Assembly: GCF_028275115.1 (NCBI RefSeq)
Contig: NZ_JAQCNH010000029.1
Coordinates: 1-64,000 of the forward strand
Source of the DNA: Halorientalis sp.
GTDB taxonomy: Archaea > Halobacteriota > Halobacteria > Halobacteriales > Haloarculaceae
Direction: 5' to 3'
Length of the DNA stretch: 64,000 nt
Shown here: in pieces, positions 16,115 through 25,375 of the stretch
How the letters are laid out: each line of letters begins with the position of its first letter
Position numbering within the stretch: position 1 is the first letter of the stretch
The notes under the pieces: model-generated
What the model saw: the letters and a program-made list of their open reading frames with translations, nothing else
The model's database searches: none
Told to the model about the DNA's origin: nothing
Made by a program: the position numbers and the translations under genes

Positions 16115-17362
16115 CTACATCGCACCTCCGGCGGTGTCAAACACGCTCATGTCGACATCCACGTCGAGGTCCCGCTGTTCGGTCTCCTCGATGACGGTCT
16201 GGAGGTCCTTGTCGCCTCGGCCCGAGACGTTTATTACTGTGACGTCGCCCACCGCGTCGGGGTTCTCGTGCAGATAGCCGAAGGCGTGGGCGGTTTCCAG
16301 CGCGGGGATGATCCCCTCCTCCTGTGAGAGGCGGTGGAACCCCTCCAGCGCGGCGTCGTCGTCGACGTTGACCGGCCTGACCCGGCCCGTATCGACGAGG
16401 TGGGCCAGTTCCGGCCCGACGCCGGCGTAGTCCAGCCCCGCCGAGACACTGTGTGACTCCATGATCTGCCCGTCCGAATCCTGCAGGAGCTTGGTGCGTG
16501 CACCGTGGAGAACACCCTCGTCGCCGGTCGAGAGCGTCGCCGAGTTGGGGGCAACGCCTTCTTCCTCGTCGACGGCCAGCGAGGAACCGCCGGCCTCGAC
16601 GGCTATCAGTTCCACCTCGTCGTCCTCGGCGAACTCGGCGAACGCCCCCATCGTGTTCGACCCGCCGCCGGCACACGCGACCACCGAGTCGGGGAGTCTG
16701 CCGAGTCGCTCGCGGCTCTGCTCGCGCATCTCCTCGGAGATGACGCTGTGGAAGTCACGGACCATCCGCGGGAACGGGTCCGGGCCGACGATCGACCCGA
16801 TGACGTAGTGGGTGGTTTCGACGGTCGTTGCCCAGTCGCGCATCGTCTCGCTGATAGCCTCCTTGAGCGTGCCCCGGCCCACGGTCACGGGGTTCACCTC
16901 TGCCCCGTTGAGCCGCATCCGGAACACGTTGGGCCGCTGGCGGTTGATATCGGTTCGGCCCATGTAGATCTCACAGGGCATGTCCAGGTGGGCGGCCGCC
17001 ATCGCCGTCGCGGTGCCGTGCTGGCCGGCCCCGGTTTCGGCGATGATCCGGTCTTTGCCCATATACTTGGCGAGCAGAACCTGTCCGAGCGCGTTGTTCA
17101 GTTTGTGTGCGCCTCCGTGGAGCAGATCCTCACGTTTGAGGTACACCTCGGCGTCGTACGCGCCCGAGAGTTGGTCGGCGTACTGCAACGGCGTCGGCCG
17201 GCCGCCGAAGTCTCGCAGTCGCTCGCGGAACTCGTTCATGAACCCGTCCTCGTTGTTCAGCACGTACCGTTCGTACGCGTCTGTCAACTCCTCGATGGCC
17301 GGCATCAACGCCTCTGGCACGTACTGACCGCCGTACTCTCCGAATTTTCCTGTCTCACTCAT
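16115..17362 (-). CDS. trpB: Tryptophan synthase beta subunit
   Basis: A 415-aa PLP enzyme. [16 protein letters not shown] opens the protein. The PLP lysine is in [27 protein letters not shown] follows, and the phosphate cup is [12 protein letters not shown]. The C-terminus has [15 protein letters not shown] and [11 protein letters not shown]. It joins indole and serine to tryptophan in complex with TrpA. Its ATG overlaps the trpC stop (ATGA, 17359-17362), so the three genes are translated together. Confidence 0.97.
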   Translation of the reverse strand: MSETGKFGEYGGQYVPEALMPAIEELTDAYERYVLNNEDGFMNEFRERLRDFGGRPTPLQYADQLSGAYDAEVYLKREDLLHGGAHKLNNALGQVLLAKYMGKDRIIAETGAGQHGTATAMAAAHLDMPCEIYMGRTDINRQRPNVFRMRLNGAEVNPVTVGRGTLKEAISETMRDWATTVETTHYVIGSIVGPDPFPRMVRDFHSVISEEMREQSRERLGRLPDSVVACAGGGSNTMGAFAEFAEDDEVELIAVEAGGSSLAVDEEEGVAPNSATLSTGDEGVLHGARTKLLQDSDGQIMESHSVSAGLDYAGVGPELAHLVDTGRVRPVNVDDDAALEGFHRLSQEEGIIPALETAHAFGYLHENPDAVGDVTVINVSGRGDKDLQTVIEETEQRDLDVDVDMSVFDTAGGAM

Positions 17363-18138
17363 GTTTCGGTCTCCGTTTGCGTCAGTCGCGACGTGTTTTC
17401 CTCGACCGGTCCGTCCATGATGGCGCTACCGATCAACAGCCCATCTGCCCCAGCCGCTCGCATTCGGGACACGTCGGCAGCGGTCTCGATACCGCTCTCG
17501 GCCAACACGGTCACGTCGTCGGGTACGTCGGCTGCGACACGCTCGAACGTCCCCAGGTCGACGTCCAACTGTGCGAGGTCACGGTTGTTCACACCCACGA
17601 TATCGGCTCCGGCGTCAAGTGCCTGCTGGAGTTCCGCCGCGTCGTGAACCTCCACGAGAACCTGGAACCCGCGGTCCCGGGCCGCTCCGAGCAGGTGAGC
17701 CAGTCCGTCGGTATCCGATTCCTGCAAGAACCGGGCGATCAGAAGGATGACGTCGGCCGCCACGGTGTCGAGTTGGGCCTCGCGCACGACGAAGTCCTTC
17801 CGCAGGACCGGCACGTCGACGGCATCGCGGATTCGGCGCACGTTCTCCGGTGAGCCGCCAAAGTGGTCCGGTTCGGTCAGCACCGACAGGGCCGCCGCGC
17901 CGCCGGCAACCATCTCCTCGGCGAGCTCGACGGGGTCGTCGGTCCGTTCGCCGTCGGTCGTCGGACTCGTCGGCTTGATCTCTGCGACTACGGGTACCCG
18001 CCCGTCGGCCTCGGCTGCCGCGAACGCGTCGGGTAGCGACCGCGGGTCGACCGACAGCCGCCCGTCGCCCCCACCTCGCTCGCGAGCGGCCGCGAGTATT
18101 GCTTCCACCGCTGGTGCTATTTCTCCACTAGCGTCCAT
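17359..18138 (-). CDS. trpC: Indole-3-glycerol phosphate synthase
   Basis: Start [24 protein letters not shown] (259 aa); the 101 residues before it in the track are not real. It is a barrel with [11 protein letters not shown] (catalytic Lys), [20 protein letters not shown] (second Lys), [14 protein letters not shown] and [16 protein letters not shown]. It closes the ring of CdRP to indole-3-glycerol phosphate, the step before TrpAB. It is the first gene of trpCBA. trpD, E, F and G are not in the window. Confidence 0.95.
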   Translation of the reverse strand: MDASGEIAPAVEAILAAARERGGGDGRLSVDPRSLPDAFAAAEADGRVPVVAEIKPTSPTTDGERTDDPVELAEEMVAGGAAALSVLTEPDHFGGSPENVRRIRDAVDVPVLRKDFVVREAQLDTVAADVILLIARFLQESDTDGLAHLLGAARDRGFQVLVEVHDAAELQQALDAGADIVGVNNRDLAQLDVDLGTFERVAADVPDDVTVLAESGIETAADVSRMRAAGADGLLIGSAIMDGPVEENTSRLTQTETET

Positions 18139-18163
18139 TACTGTACACTGACGGACGGAACTG

Positions 18164-18172
18164 CACATAAGA
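18164..18172 (-). promoter_or_regulatory. TATA-like element of the trpCBA operon
   Basis: The minus strand reads TCTTATGTG 26-34 nt before the trpC ATG, implying a leaderless transcript. The core CTTATGT is shared with the ADH synthase promoter 3 kb away. Confidence 0.5.
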
Positions 18173-18239
18173 CTTGCGCCCGGGAACGGTGAGTCGAGGA
18201 ATAGCCTGAAGAGGTGACACGACGAACTGTCGAACTGAA

Positions 18240-18914
18240 ATGACGGATAGACGAGATTTTCTCGGGGGACTGACGCTCCTCGGAGCGGCCAGCGTGGCCG
18301 GTTGTCTCGGTGATGACGGCAGGAGCGGCGGGAGCGGCGGGGACGGGCGACGGACGCCGACCACGGTGGGACCGGCTGCGTCCGGGAGTCAGTCCCGAGA
18401 GCCTGACGAGGCGGGGGACGGGGGGTCACTCCCATCGGCACTCCGAGTCGTCTCGGCGGTCGGAACCGGCGTCGAGGCCCGCCGGATTGGGACGGTCGAA
18501 CTGACGGTCGGCAGGGCCGACTGGGTCGAGAGCGTCGATCTGACCGATCTCACCGCCACCTGGACCGTCCCTGGCGACAGCTATGAACTGGCCGCGGCCA
18601 CCACCGATACCGATACCGACGCCGACGGCTACTTCGGAATCGAACCGGACAGGGGAACGGCCGCGGACGCGACGCTGCAGACGGCCGACGAGCGGCACCG
18701 ACTGGTGTTCGACCTCGGAGACGACGACGTCGAGAACGACGACCGGCACCGGCGGACGGAGACCGACGTCACGCACTTCGGTGAAGTCGTGCGCGAGGAC
18801 GACGTCGTCGGTCTCAGACTCACGACGGCCGGTGGGTCAACGACGAGCGTCCGGCTGTTGGCCCCGGCCGACGTGACGGAAATCGAGGGAACCGTCGAGT
18901 TGACCATCGACTGA
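18240..18914 (+). CDS. Tat lipoprotein with an archaellin-like C-terminal domain
   Basis: A 224-aa protein. Residues 1-22 are [22 protein letters not shown], a twin-arginine signal with lipobox VAGC. A Gly/Thr-rich linker follows. From about residue 65 the text [40 protein letters not shown], a His/Arg-Leu strand HRLVFDLGD and [21 protein letters not shown] resembles the beta-rich outer domain of archaellins. Those end in TxSGATT...VPxSL...AVxL after an N-terminal hydrophobic helix that is absent here. So the product would be lipid-anchored, not a filament subunit. The archaellin relation is read by eye. A frameshifted relative follows. Confidence 0.7.
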   Translation: MTDRRDFLGGLTLLGAASVAGCLGDDGRSGGSGGDGRRTPTTVGPAASGSQSREPDEAGDGGSLPSALRVVSAVGTGVEARRIGTVELTVGRADWVESVDLTDLTATWTVPGDSYELAAATTDTDTDADGYFGIEPDRGTAADATLQTADERHRLVFDLGDDDVENDDRHRRTETDVTHFGEVVREDDVVGLRLTTAGGSTTSVRLLAPADVTEIEGTVELTID

Positions 18915-19075
18915 TACTGTCGGCCGGGAGAGGCTCCAGCCGACGTGCGCCTGGAGTTATACGGGCACGGCTGGCGTCGTACCGGCGGACTGACGTCCAC
19001 TGGCACCCGTCCGGCGGTGTGTGATTTCCGGTCGCGTTACGGTACGGTCGTTTACAGGTCGGGCGCGACTCGTCT

Positions 19076-19734
19076 GTGTTTACCTGTCGGCGGCGGATGC
19101 TCCTCCGGACCGGCATCACCGCCACAGCGCTCGCGGTAGCTGGCTGCACCAGCCAGGACGACTCGGTCGACCCTGCCGCCGACAGTGACGGCGGAACCGA
19201 CGACGCCGGCGGAACCGAGATACCCGGGACCGTAGTGGTGGAGGCACCGATACGAACGATTTGGCCGAGACCACGACGGACGACGACCGGCGGCCGACCG
19301 ACCGGAGACAGGCCGCCTCGAAGGTGAGGGTCGTCGCGGACGGGCGGATCAGCGCCGTCGAACTGACGGTCGTACCCGCTCTGGGGGCCGGTCCCGTCGG
19401 CCTGGACGTCTTGATTGTCCAAAGGGTCGGCGCGAACGGAACCGACGATGTCGCTACGACGTCGGGTGGGGCGACGGTCGACGGCGGCTTTCGGCTCGCC
19501 CCGGTCACGGACTCGGACGACTCCGCATCAGTCGTGGACGTCGTCGACGACCGGATGCGGTTGTCGATGGCTCTCTGGACGACCGACGGGGTATCCCGCG
19601 TGGAGGAGTTCGGTGAATCGCTCCGGCCTGGGGTCGCGGCTGCGGTCAGAGTCGCGACTGGCAGTAGCGCGACGGCAACCGTCCGACTCAGGGTATCGCA
19701 GACGCTCGCCGGCGAGCAAGCAGTCACCCTGTAG
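19076..19734 (+). pseudogene. Second archaellin-like lipoprotein, frameshifted
   Basis: The first frame (19076 or ATG 19097) encodes MLLRTGITATALAVAGCTSQ, a Tat/lipobox signal with RRR just before it, then runs into nonsense (WPRPRRTTTG). A different frame open to 19734 carries the body: SKVRVVADGRISAVELTVVPALG, a RMRLSMALW strand and VATGSSATATVRLRVSQTLAGEQAVTL, strikingly like an archaellin C-terminus. Joining the two needs one frame change near 19225-19255. It is a relative of the gene upstream, likely from duplication, and looks inactivated. A sequencing error would restore an intact gene of about 210 aa. Confidence 0.65.
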
Positions 19735-19769
19735 CCAGTTTCAAGACCCTCTCACCCCTTCACGCGAGC

Positions 19770-20234
19770 ATGAGTAGCGATGTCGCGGGCATCTACGCAC
19801 GCGAATCGGAGTATCTCGACCGCTTCGTGCAGGTCGGGATTGCACAGGGTCGAGTCATCTCCGTCTCGTTCCCCGAAACCCCCGACGAGGGTGCCGAGGA
19901 CGAACACGAGCTCCTGGATCGGGTCGGCGCGTACCTGCAGGGGAGCGAGGAAACCTTCGAGAACGTTCAGGTTGCGCTGACCGTCCCGACCGACCAGCGA
20001 CAGGTGCTCGAGTCCGTCCGGGAGATTCCGTACGGACGGGACTCCTCGGTCGCGCAACTCACGCGGATGACGCCCGGACTGGACGACGAGAGCGACGCCG
20101 ACCTGCGGTCAGTTCAGGAGGCGCTCGCCGAGAACCCCGCACCGGTTTTCATCCCCGACCACCGCGTCCGCGACGGCCCCGGCACGACCCCGCGCGCGGT
20201 CGCCGACAAACTCCGGTCCGTCGAAGGTATCTGA
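19770..20234 (+). CDS. MGMT/ATL-fold protein lacking the active-site cysteine
   Basis: A 154-aa protein, MSSDVAGIYARESEYLDRFVQVG.... The C-terminal half follows the O6-alkylguanine-DNA alkyltransferase fold: VREIPYGRDSSVAQLTRM corresponds to the helix-turn-helix, and NPAPVFIPDHRVRDG corresponds to NPxPxxVPCHRV. The methyl-accepting Cys of PCHR is Asp here (PDHR). It therefore cannot repair by Cys transfer, and is more like an alkyltransferase-like DNA-lesion sensor or a repurposed protein. Confidence 0.8.
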   Translation: MSSDVAGIYARESEYLDRFVQVGIAQGRVISVSFPETPDEGAEDEHELLDRVGAYLQGSEETFENVQVALTVPTDQRQVLESVREIPYGRDSSVAQLTRMTPGLDDESDADLRSVQEALAENPAPVFIPDHRVRDGPGTTPRAVADKLRSVEGI

Positions 20235-20260
20235 GTCCCGGTACCTCGCCGCCTGTCGAT

Positions 20261-20563
20261 TTGAGTTGCGTGCTGTTCCTCCGTGAACTCAGTTACCCCT
20301 GTCGTGTAGACAACAGGTCACAGTGGCGAACGAGCTATCGTGGCGAACGATTTTACACGACGTCACAGTGGGTTGTGGGAGCGGTTGCGGTCTCAAGGGT
20401 CATCACGGCGTCTGCGTCCGGCGACGTGGACCGCCTGTTCGTCGCCGATCACAGTACGCTGGCCAACTCCGTGGGCGAGGGAACTCCTACGAACGCGGGA
20501 CAGGCGCTGGCGGCCCGGACTGCCGAACGGATCGTCGAACGGTACCTCTGCCCTCTCTCGTAG
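20261..20563 (+). CDS. Possible remnant ORF (100 aa), unknown
   Basis: This ORF fills much of the 394-bp gap before the dehydrogenase gene. Its second half, from VVGAVAVSRVITASASGDVDRLFVADHS to ERIVERYL, has strong G/C bias at third codon positions, as real genes here do; the first half does not. It may be the 3' remnant of a lost gene. No family was recognised. The rest of the gap holds a GTGGCGAACGA direct repeat and the next gene's promoter region. Confidence 0.3.
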   Translation: MSCVLFLRELSYPCRVDNRSQWRTSYRGERFYTTSQWVVGAVAVSRVITASASGDVDRLFVADHSTLANSVGEGTPTNAGQALAARTAERIVERYLCPLS

Positions 20564-20628
20564 CGGAGTGTGCCCGCCCGTGCGGAGCCATCAATAGTAT
20601 CATAGGCACGTGGTGCTATCTCCCGGCC

Positions 20629-21882
20629 GTGGTTGATGAACGTGTGTCTCGACGCCGGCTGCTCGCAGCGGTAGCCGTCTCCGGCTCGGTAACGGGCTGT
20701 ACTGGCTTGCTAGAGGGGGAGTCCGGAGCGACTCCGTCGGATGGCCCACCATCCGGGACGCCGACGGCAACCGAACGGGCGCCTCCGATGGACTCACCCG
20801 ACGCGGCCACCGGCGTCACGGTCACCGAGGTGTCGACCGGTCTCTCGAACCCCTGGGGGCTCGCCTTCCTCCCCGACGAGTCCGGCCTGCTGGTGACCGA
20901 GCAGGCCGGGCAGCTCCTGCTGACGGACGTGGAGAGCGGCGACCGAACCGCGCTGTCGGGGGTCCCGACGGTTCACGCTCGCGGCCAGGGTGGGCTGCTG
21001 GACGTGACGCTACACCCCAACTTCGACTCGAACCGACTCGTCTACCTCACCTATTCCGTCGCGGGTGAGGGCGGTTCGACCACACGGGTCGGTCGCGGGC
21101 GACTGGAGCGCGACCGGAGCCGGCTCGTCGACTTCGAACCGGTCTACACCGCCCGTCCGTTCGTCGAGTCGAACGGCCACTACGGCTCACGAGTGGTCTT
21201 CGATACCGAGGGGTATCTTTACGTCAGCGTCGGCGACCGGCAGTTCAAGAACTTCGGCCCGGACCACGTCGCACAGTCGCTGGACGACGACCTCGGGTCG
21301 GTGCTGCGACTCAAGGACGACGGGTCCGTTCCCGATTCGAACCCGTTCGTCGACGACCCGGACGCCTCGGACGCAGTGTTCACCTACGGCAACCGGAACC
21401 CGCAGGGACTCGCGATACACCCCGAGACGGGCGCGGTGTGGGAGACGGAGTACGGCGAGCGCGACGGCGACGAAATAAATATTCTCGAAGGTGGTGAAAA
21501 CTACGGCTGGCCAGTCGCGGACAACTCCTGTCGGTACGGTACCGACGACCCGGTCGGCGTCTCACACGGAGAGCGTGCGGACGTGGTCGCGCCGGTCTAC
21601 GGGTGGGCCTGCGGGAGCGGCGGGTTCCCGCCGAGCGGCACCACCTTCTACGACGGGAACGCGTTCCCCGAGTGGCGTGGCGACCTGTTCGTCGCCGGTC
21701 TGGCCAAGCAGTACCTCGCCCACTTCACGGTCGACGGTCGCGAGGTGACGGAGGTGGCGCCACTGCTGGCCGACAGCGGTCAGCGTATCCGTGACGTGAC
21801 AGTGTCGCCGGCCTCGGGTCACCTCTACGCGGCGGTCGATGCCGACAGCGCGCCGATATACCGTATCGAACCCGGCGAGTGA
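20629..21882 (+). CDS. PQQ-dependent sugar dehydrogenase-like lipoprotein (GSDH/Asd family)
   Basis: A GTG start gives 417 aa: VVDERVSRRRLLAAVAVSGSVTGC, a twin-arginine lipobox signal, so it is exported folded and lipid-anchored. The rest is a six-bladed propeller of the soluble glucose/aldose dehydrogenase type: GLSNPWGLAFLPDESG, GGLLDVTLHPNF, YGNRNPQGLAIHPETG, EYGERDGDEINILEGG and ENYGWPV are hallmark blocks. It would oxidise a sugar with PQQ outside the membrane; PQQ use is inferred from the family. A TATA-like CAATAGTAT lies about 30 nt upstream. It is monocistronic. Confidence 0.87.
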   Translation: MVDERVSRRRLLAAVAVSGSVTGCTGLLEGESGATPSDGPPSGTPTATERAPPMDSPDAATGVTVTEVSTGLSNPWGLAFLPDESGLLVTEQAGQLLLTDVESGDRTALSGVPTVHARGQGGLLDVTLHPNFDSNRLVYLTYSVAGEGGSTTRVGRGRLERDRSRLVDFEPVYTARPFVESNGHYGSRVVFDTEGYLYVSVGDRQFKNFGPDHVAQSLDDDLGSVLRLKDDGSVPDSNPFVDDPDASDAVFTYGNRNPQGLAIHPETGAVWETEYGERDGDEINILEGGENYGWPVADNSCRYGTDDPVGVSHGERADVVAPVYGWACGSGGFPPSGTTFYDGNAFPEWRGDLFVAGLAKQYLAHFTVDGREVTEVAPLLADSGQRIRDVTVSPASGHLYAAVDADSAPIYRIEPGE

Positions 21883-22172
21883 GTTCGAATCGGTCTCTCC
21901 CGGCCGGTTCCGTTCCCGTCCGGTTCGGTCGTGACCGTGCCTGCCTCGGTCGGAGTGTGTCCGAACTCCCAGCGACGGTTTCCCTGAATGTGGACGGGGC
22001 GGTACACCCGCCAGCCACGCCGGTAGTGTCCGTTTACTCCCCTTTGCGACTCAGTTCGAACTCGGGAGCGCTCGGTTCCGACATCAAATCGCCGCGTCTC
22101 ACAGATTAGCCCGACGGCGTCCGTACAGGTCGGTCACGGTGGTCCTCCGCCGTACCAAGCAGCGTCGTGACC

Positions 22173-23075
22173 TCACCCGCTACCGCCGACACGCTCTCCC
22201 CACTCGACGCCCAGCAGTTCGTGGACGACGAACTCCAGAGCGTTCACGAGGTAGTGGGCGACGAATACTACCAGAAAGCTCCCGGTGACGATGAACGCGC
22301 CGGCCAGCACGAAGCCGAGCGACCCGGTGACGACGACGCCAGCCCGACCCTGTGCGCCGTGGCCCAGCGCGAAGGCGAGCGAGGAGACAACCGCCAGCGC
22401 CCATACGGACGTCCCGAATCCGGCGGTGGTCGCGCCGACGACCGCCGCCCGGAAAATGAACTCTTCGACGCCCGCGATGATCGGGAGAACCACAAAGAGG
22501 AGCGCGACCCACCCGCCGGTCGACTCCGGTGCGAGCATCGACCGCAGGCGCTCGTCGTGTTCGACGCCCATCGCGTCGGCGCTGACCGCGCCAATCTCGT
22601 TGGCGGCGTACAGCGTGACGCCCAGCAGAACACCGGCCGCGAGTGCCGGGAGGCCAGTCGAGAGCGGCGCGTCGGTGACGCCGAACGCCGACGCTGGAAT
22701 CTCGAAGTACCACGCGCCCGCGAGCAGGAAACCGCCGAACAGCCCCTGCGTGAGCGCGACGTTGGCCAGCAACGTCCCGGTCGAGAGGGCGCCGGTGGCG
22801 GCGTCGGCACCCGAGTTCCGCCCGCCGGGTGTTCCGGTCGCCGCGAGTTCGCCGTTCGCTCGGAGCGGTCGCTCGTCGGCGCGGGAGTCAGTGTCAGCCT
22901 CCGGCGGGACGAACGTCGGAATCTCGTCGGCGCGTCGGCGGTCGGATGCGGAAGCAGTGCGGTCGGTGACTCCGGCCTCGTCGTCACGGACGACGCGCTG
23001 GGAGAGACGAGCAAGCGCGAGTAAGAGAGTGAGGACGACGCCCGTCAGTCCGACGAACGCACCCCACTGCGCCAC
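22173..23075 (-). CDS. CPBP family intramembrane metalloprotease
   Basis: A 300-aa multi-pass protein. The Abi/CPBP motifs are all present near the C-terminus: EEFIFR (Glu-Glu), FALGHGAQG (His) and HYLVNALEF (His/Asn). They follow several hydrophobic helices, and an acidic cytoplasmic stretch lies at about 30-80. It is related to type II CAAX prenyl proteases, which cleave within the membrane; the substrate is unknown. Its start lies 3 nt past the lonB stop, so it is probably co-transcribed with lonB. The 290 bp between it and the dehydrogenase gene show no gene. Confidence 0.85.
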   Translation of the reverse strand: MAQWGAFVGLTGVVLTLLLALARLSQRVVRDDEAGVTDRTASASDRRRADEIPTFVPPEADTDSRADERPLRANGELAATGTPGGRNSGADAATGALSTGTLLANVALTQGLFGGFLLAGAWYFEIPASAFGVTDAPLSTGLPALAAGVLLGVTLYAANEIGAVSADAMGVEHDERLRSMLAPESTGGWVALLFVVLPIIAGVEEFIFRAAVVGATTAGFGTSVWALAVVSSLAFALGHGAQGRAGVVVTGSLGFVLAGAFIVTGSFLVVFVAHYLVNALEFVVHELLGVEWGERVGGSG

Positions 23076-23078
23076 GGC

Positions 23079-25208
23079 TTACTGAGGGCTCGGGCTTCCG
23101 CCGCTGCGACCGACTTCGCGCTGCTCTAGCGCCTTGCCGGTGATATTTTTCAGGCGGTTGACGAGGCCGTCTTTCTCGGGTTCACCCGCGAGAGCGACCT
23201 CCAGCACTTCGCTGATGTGGGAGACGGGGACGATTTCGATCATCTCCTCGTACTCCTCTTCGATCATCACGTCCTGCTCGTTGGCCTTGGGGATAATGAC
23301 CGTGTCGAGACCGGACTTGGCCGCGGCTTCGATCTTGTGCGTGACGCCACCGACAGGCAACACGTCACCCCGGACCGACAGAGAGCCGGTCATCGCGAGG
23401 TTCTGCTCGACGGGGACCTCTTCCAGTGCCGAGATGACCGCGGTCGCCACGGTGATTGAGGCGGAGTCGCCGTCGACGCCGCCTTCACCGGCCTGGACGA
23501 ACTGGATGTGAACGTCTCGTTCGGTGATGTCCTCGTCGGAGAACTTCTTGATGATTGCCGAGACGTTCTGGACGGCCTCCTGAGCCATCTCTTTGAGCTG
23601 GCCCGTGGCGATTACTTCGCCCGGACCCTGCGAGGGCGTGACTTCGGCCATGACGGGAAGAACGATACCGGAGTCCTCACCCATCACCGCCAACCCGTTG
23701 ACGCGGCCGATCACGTCGCCTTTGTTGACGGTGAGTTCGTAGTCTTTCCGTCGCTCGATGTAGTTGTCCGCGAGCTGCTGCTCGATGGAGCGACTGCGGC
23801 GTTTAGCCTGCAGCACGTCCTCGCGTTCGGTGTACTCCTTGTCCTCTGCGCGGGCGATGTCGCCAGCGACTCGCACCAGTCCACCGAGGTCACGCAGTTT
23901 CAGGGTGAGGTGTCCCTTCCGACCGGCGCGGCGGCGAGCTTCGAGGATGATCTCCTCGACGGCCTGCCGGTCGAAGTGGGGGAGTCGTCCGTCCTTCTCG
24001 ACTTCCTGTGCGATGAATCGGGTGTACTTCCGACGCATCTCGGCCTCGTCTTCGATGGTGTCGTCCATGTACACCTCGTACCCGTACCCCTTGATTCGAG
24101 AGCGCAGGGCTGGGTGCATGTTCTCCATCGCGTCGAGGTTCCCGGCCGCGATCATGATGAAATCGCAGGGGACGGCCTCGGTCTGGACCATCGCACCCGA
24201 GGAACGCTCGGACTGGCCCGTGATCGAGAATTTGCCCTCCTGAATCGCCGTCATCAGTTTCTGCTGACTGCGGATGTCGAGGGTGTTGATCTCGTCTACG
24301 AACAGGACGCCCTTGTTGGCCTTGTGGATCGCGCCGGGTTCGACGCGGTCGTGGCTGGGCGTCTCCATGCCGCCGGACTGGAACGGGTCGTGGCGGACGT
24401 CGCCCAGCAGTGCGCCGGCGTGTGCACCGGTCGCGTCCTCGAAGGGCGCGGTGTTTTGCTCGGCGTTGTTAACCAGCAGGTTCGGAATCATCGCGTCGTT
24501 GCCCCGCGAGCCGTACCGGAACGCGAGGTAGATGACACCGGCCGCCAGGATGCCCAGCAGGGGTTGCTGGACGATCAGCAGCGAGTAGCCGATGACGATT
24601 GCGATGATGATCCACATGAGGAAGCTACGCATCTGATTGCGCTTACGCGCTTCCTCCTTGTGGGCGTCGACGATCTGATCGCCTTTGCCGGCGGGCACAG
24701 TTCGAACCTTCGGTTCGTTACCGTCGTCGGGGTTGTGATAGACGAGGACGTCCTGCAGCTCCTCTTTGGGGAGCAACTGGCTCATCGCCTTGGCGAGCAT
24801 CGATTTTCCGGTCCCAGGTGAGCCGATCATCATGACGTGGCGACGCTGTTTTGCAGCCTTCTTCACCACATCACGGGCGTGGTCCTGTCCGATGACTTGG
24901 TCGACCAGTCGGTCCGGGACCTCGATGTCGTGGGTCGAGTCGATTTTGAGGCCGCCCAGGATGTCGTCCTCGGCGTTTTCCTCGTCGACCGGGGCGTCGA
25001 TCTCTACTTCACTGCCCAGGTCGTCGATACTACCATCGTTACCGTCGGGAATCCCAGGCTCCTCGCCGTCCCCATCGTCGTGGACGCTCTCGATGCCGTC
25101 GACATCGTCGATGTCGTCGACTACGTTGTCGAACGCGTCCGGGGACTCCTCAGCGGAGTCGGGCCCCCCGTCTTCGGGGTCGTCGTCGGTGTCCGTACTG
25201 TCGTTCAT
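23079..25208 (-). CDS. lonB: Membrane-anchored ATP-dependent protease LonB
   Basis: A 709-aa protein. An acidic N-tail of about 85 residues precedes an AAA+ module with Walker A GSPGTGKS (129-136) and Walker B VLFVDEINTL. Inserted between them are two membrane helices (FLMWIIIAIVIGYSLLI and LGILAAGVIYLAF), the hallmark of archaeal LonB. The C-terminal protease has the catalytic Ser in VDGDSASI (about 580) and the Lys in GGVTHKIEAA (about 625). It degrades regulatory and membrane proteins; in Haloferax it is essential. A TATA-like GTATATC lies about 40 nt before the ATG. Confidence 0.97.
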   Translation of the reverse strand: MNDSTDTDDDPEDGGPDSAEESPDAFDNVVDDIDDVDGIESVHDDGDGEEPGIPDGNDGSIDDLGSEVEIDAPVDEENAEDDILGGLKIDSTHDIEVPDRLVDQVIGQDHARDVVKKAAKQRRHVMMIGSPGTGKSMLAKAMSQLLPKEELQDVLVYHNPDDGNEPKVRTVPAGKGDQIVDAHKEEARKRNQMRSFLMWIIIAIVIGYSLLIVQQPLLGILAAGVIYLAFRYGSRGNDAMIPNLLVNNAEQNTAPFEDATGAHAGALLGDVRHDPFQSGGMETPSHDRVEPGAIHKANKGVLFVDEINTLDIRSQQKLMTAIQEGKFSITGQSERSSGAMVQTEAVPCDFIMIAAGNLDAMENMHPALRSRIKGYGYEVYMDDTIEDEAEMRRKYTRFIAQEVEKDGRLPHFDRQAVEEIILEARRRAGRKGHLTLKLRDLGGLVRVAGDIARAEDKEYTEREDVLQAKRRSRSIEQQLADNYIERRKDYELTVNKGDVIGRVNGLAVMGEDSGIVLPVMAEVTPSQGPGEVIATGQLKEMAQEAVQNVSAIIKKFSDEDITERDVHIQFVQAGEGGVDGDSASITVATAVISALEEVPVEQNLAMTGSLSVRGDVLPVGGVTHKIEAAAKSGLDTVIIPKANEQDVMIEEEYEEMIEIVPVSHISEVLEVALAGEPEKDGLVNRLKNITGKALEQREVGRSGGSPSPQ

Positions 25209-25375
25209 AGAATCGTTGCTGTTACTGAAATCGAAGGGCTGTCTACTGATATACTTTCTCCCCTATTCAGGCCAGTGAGAAGGACAAAACCGCAGGACAG
25301 CGGCGTCGTGTGCGGGTATTCAGAGTGGCGACGACGACTCGCGGATTTTATGCGACTGCCCACGTACGTACAGGT

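Noticed and set aside
23508-24821. 437-aa plus ORF inside lonB
   Set aside because: Antisense shadow of LonB, which is certain from its Walker and protease motifs.
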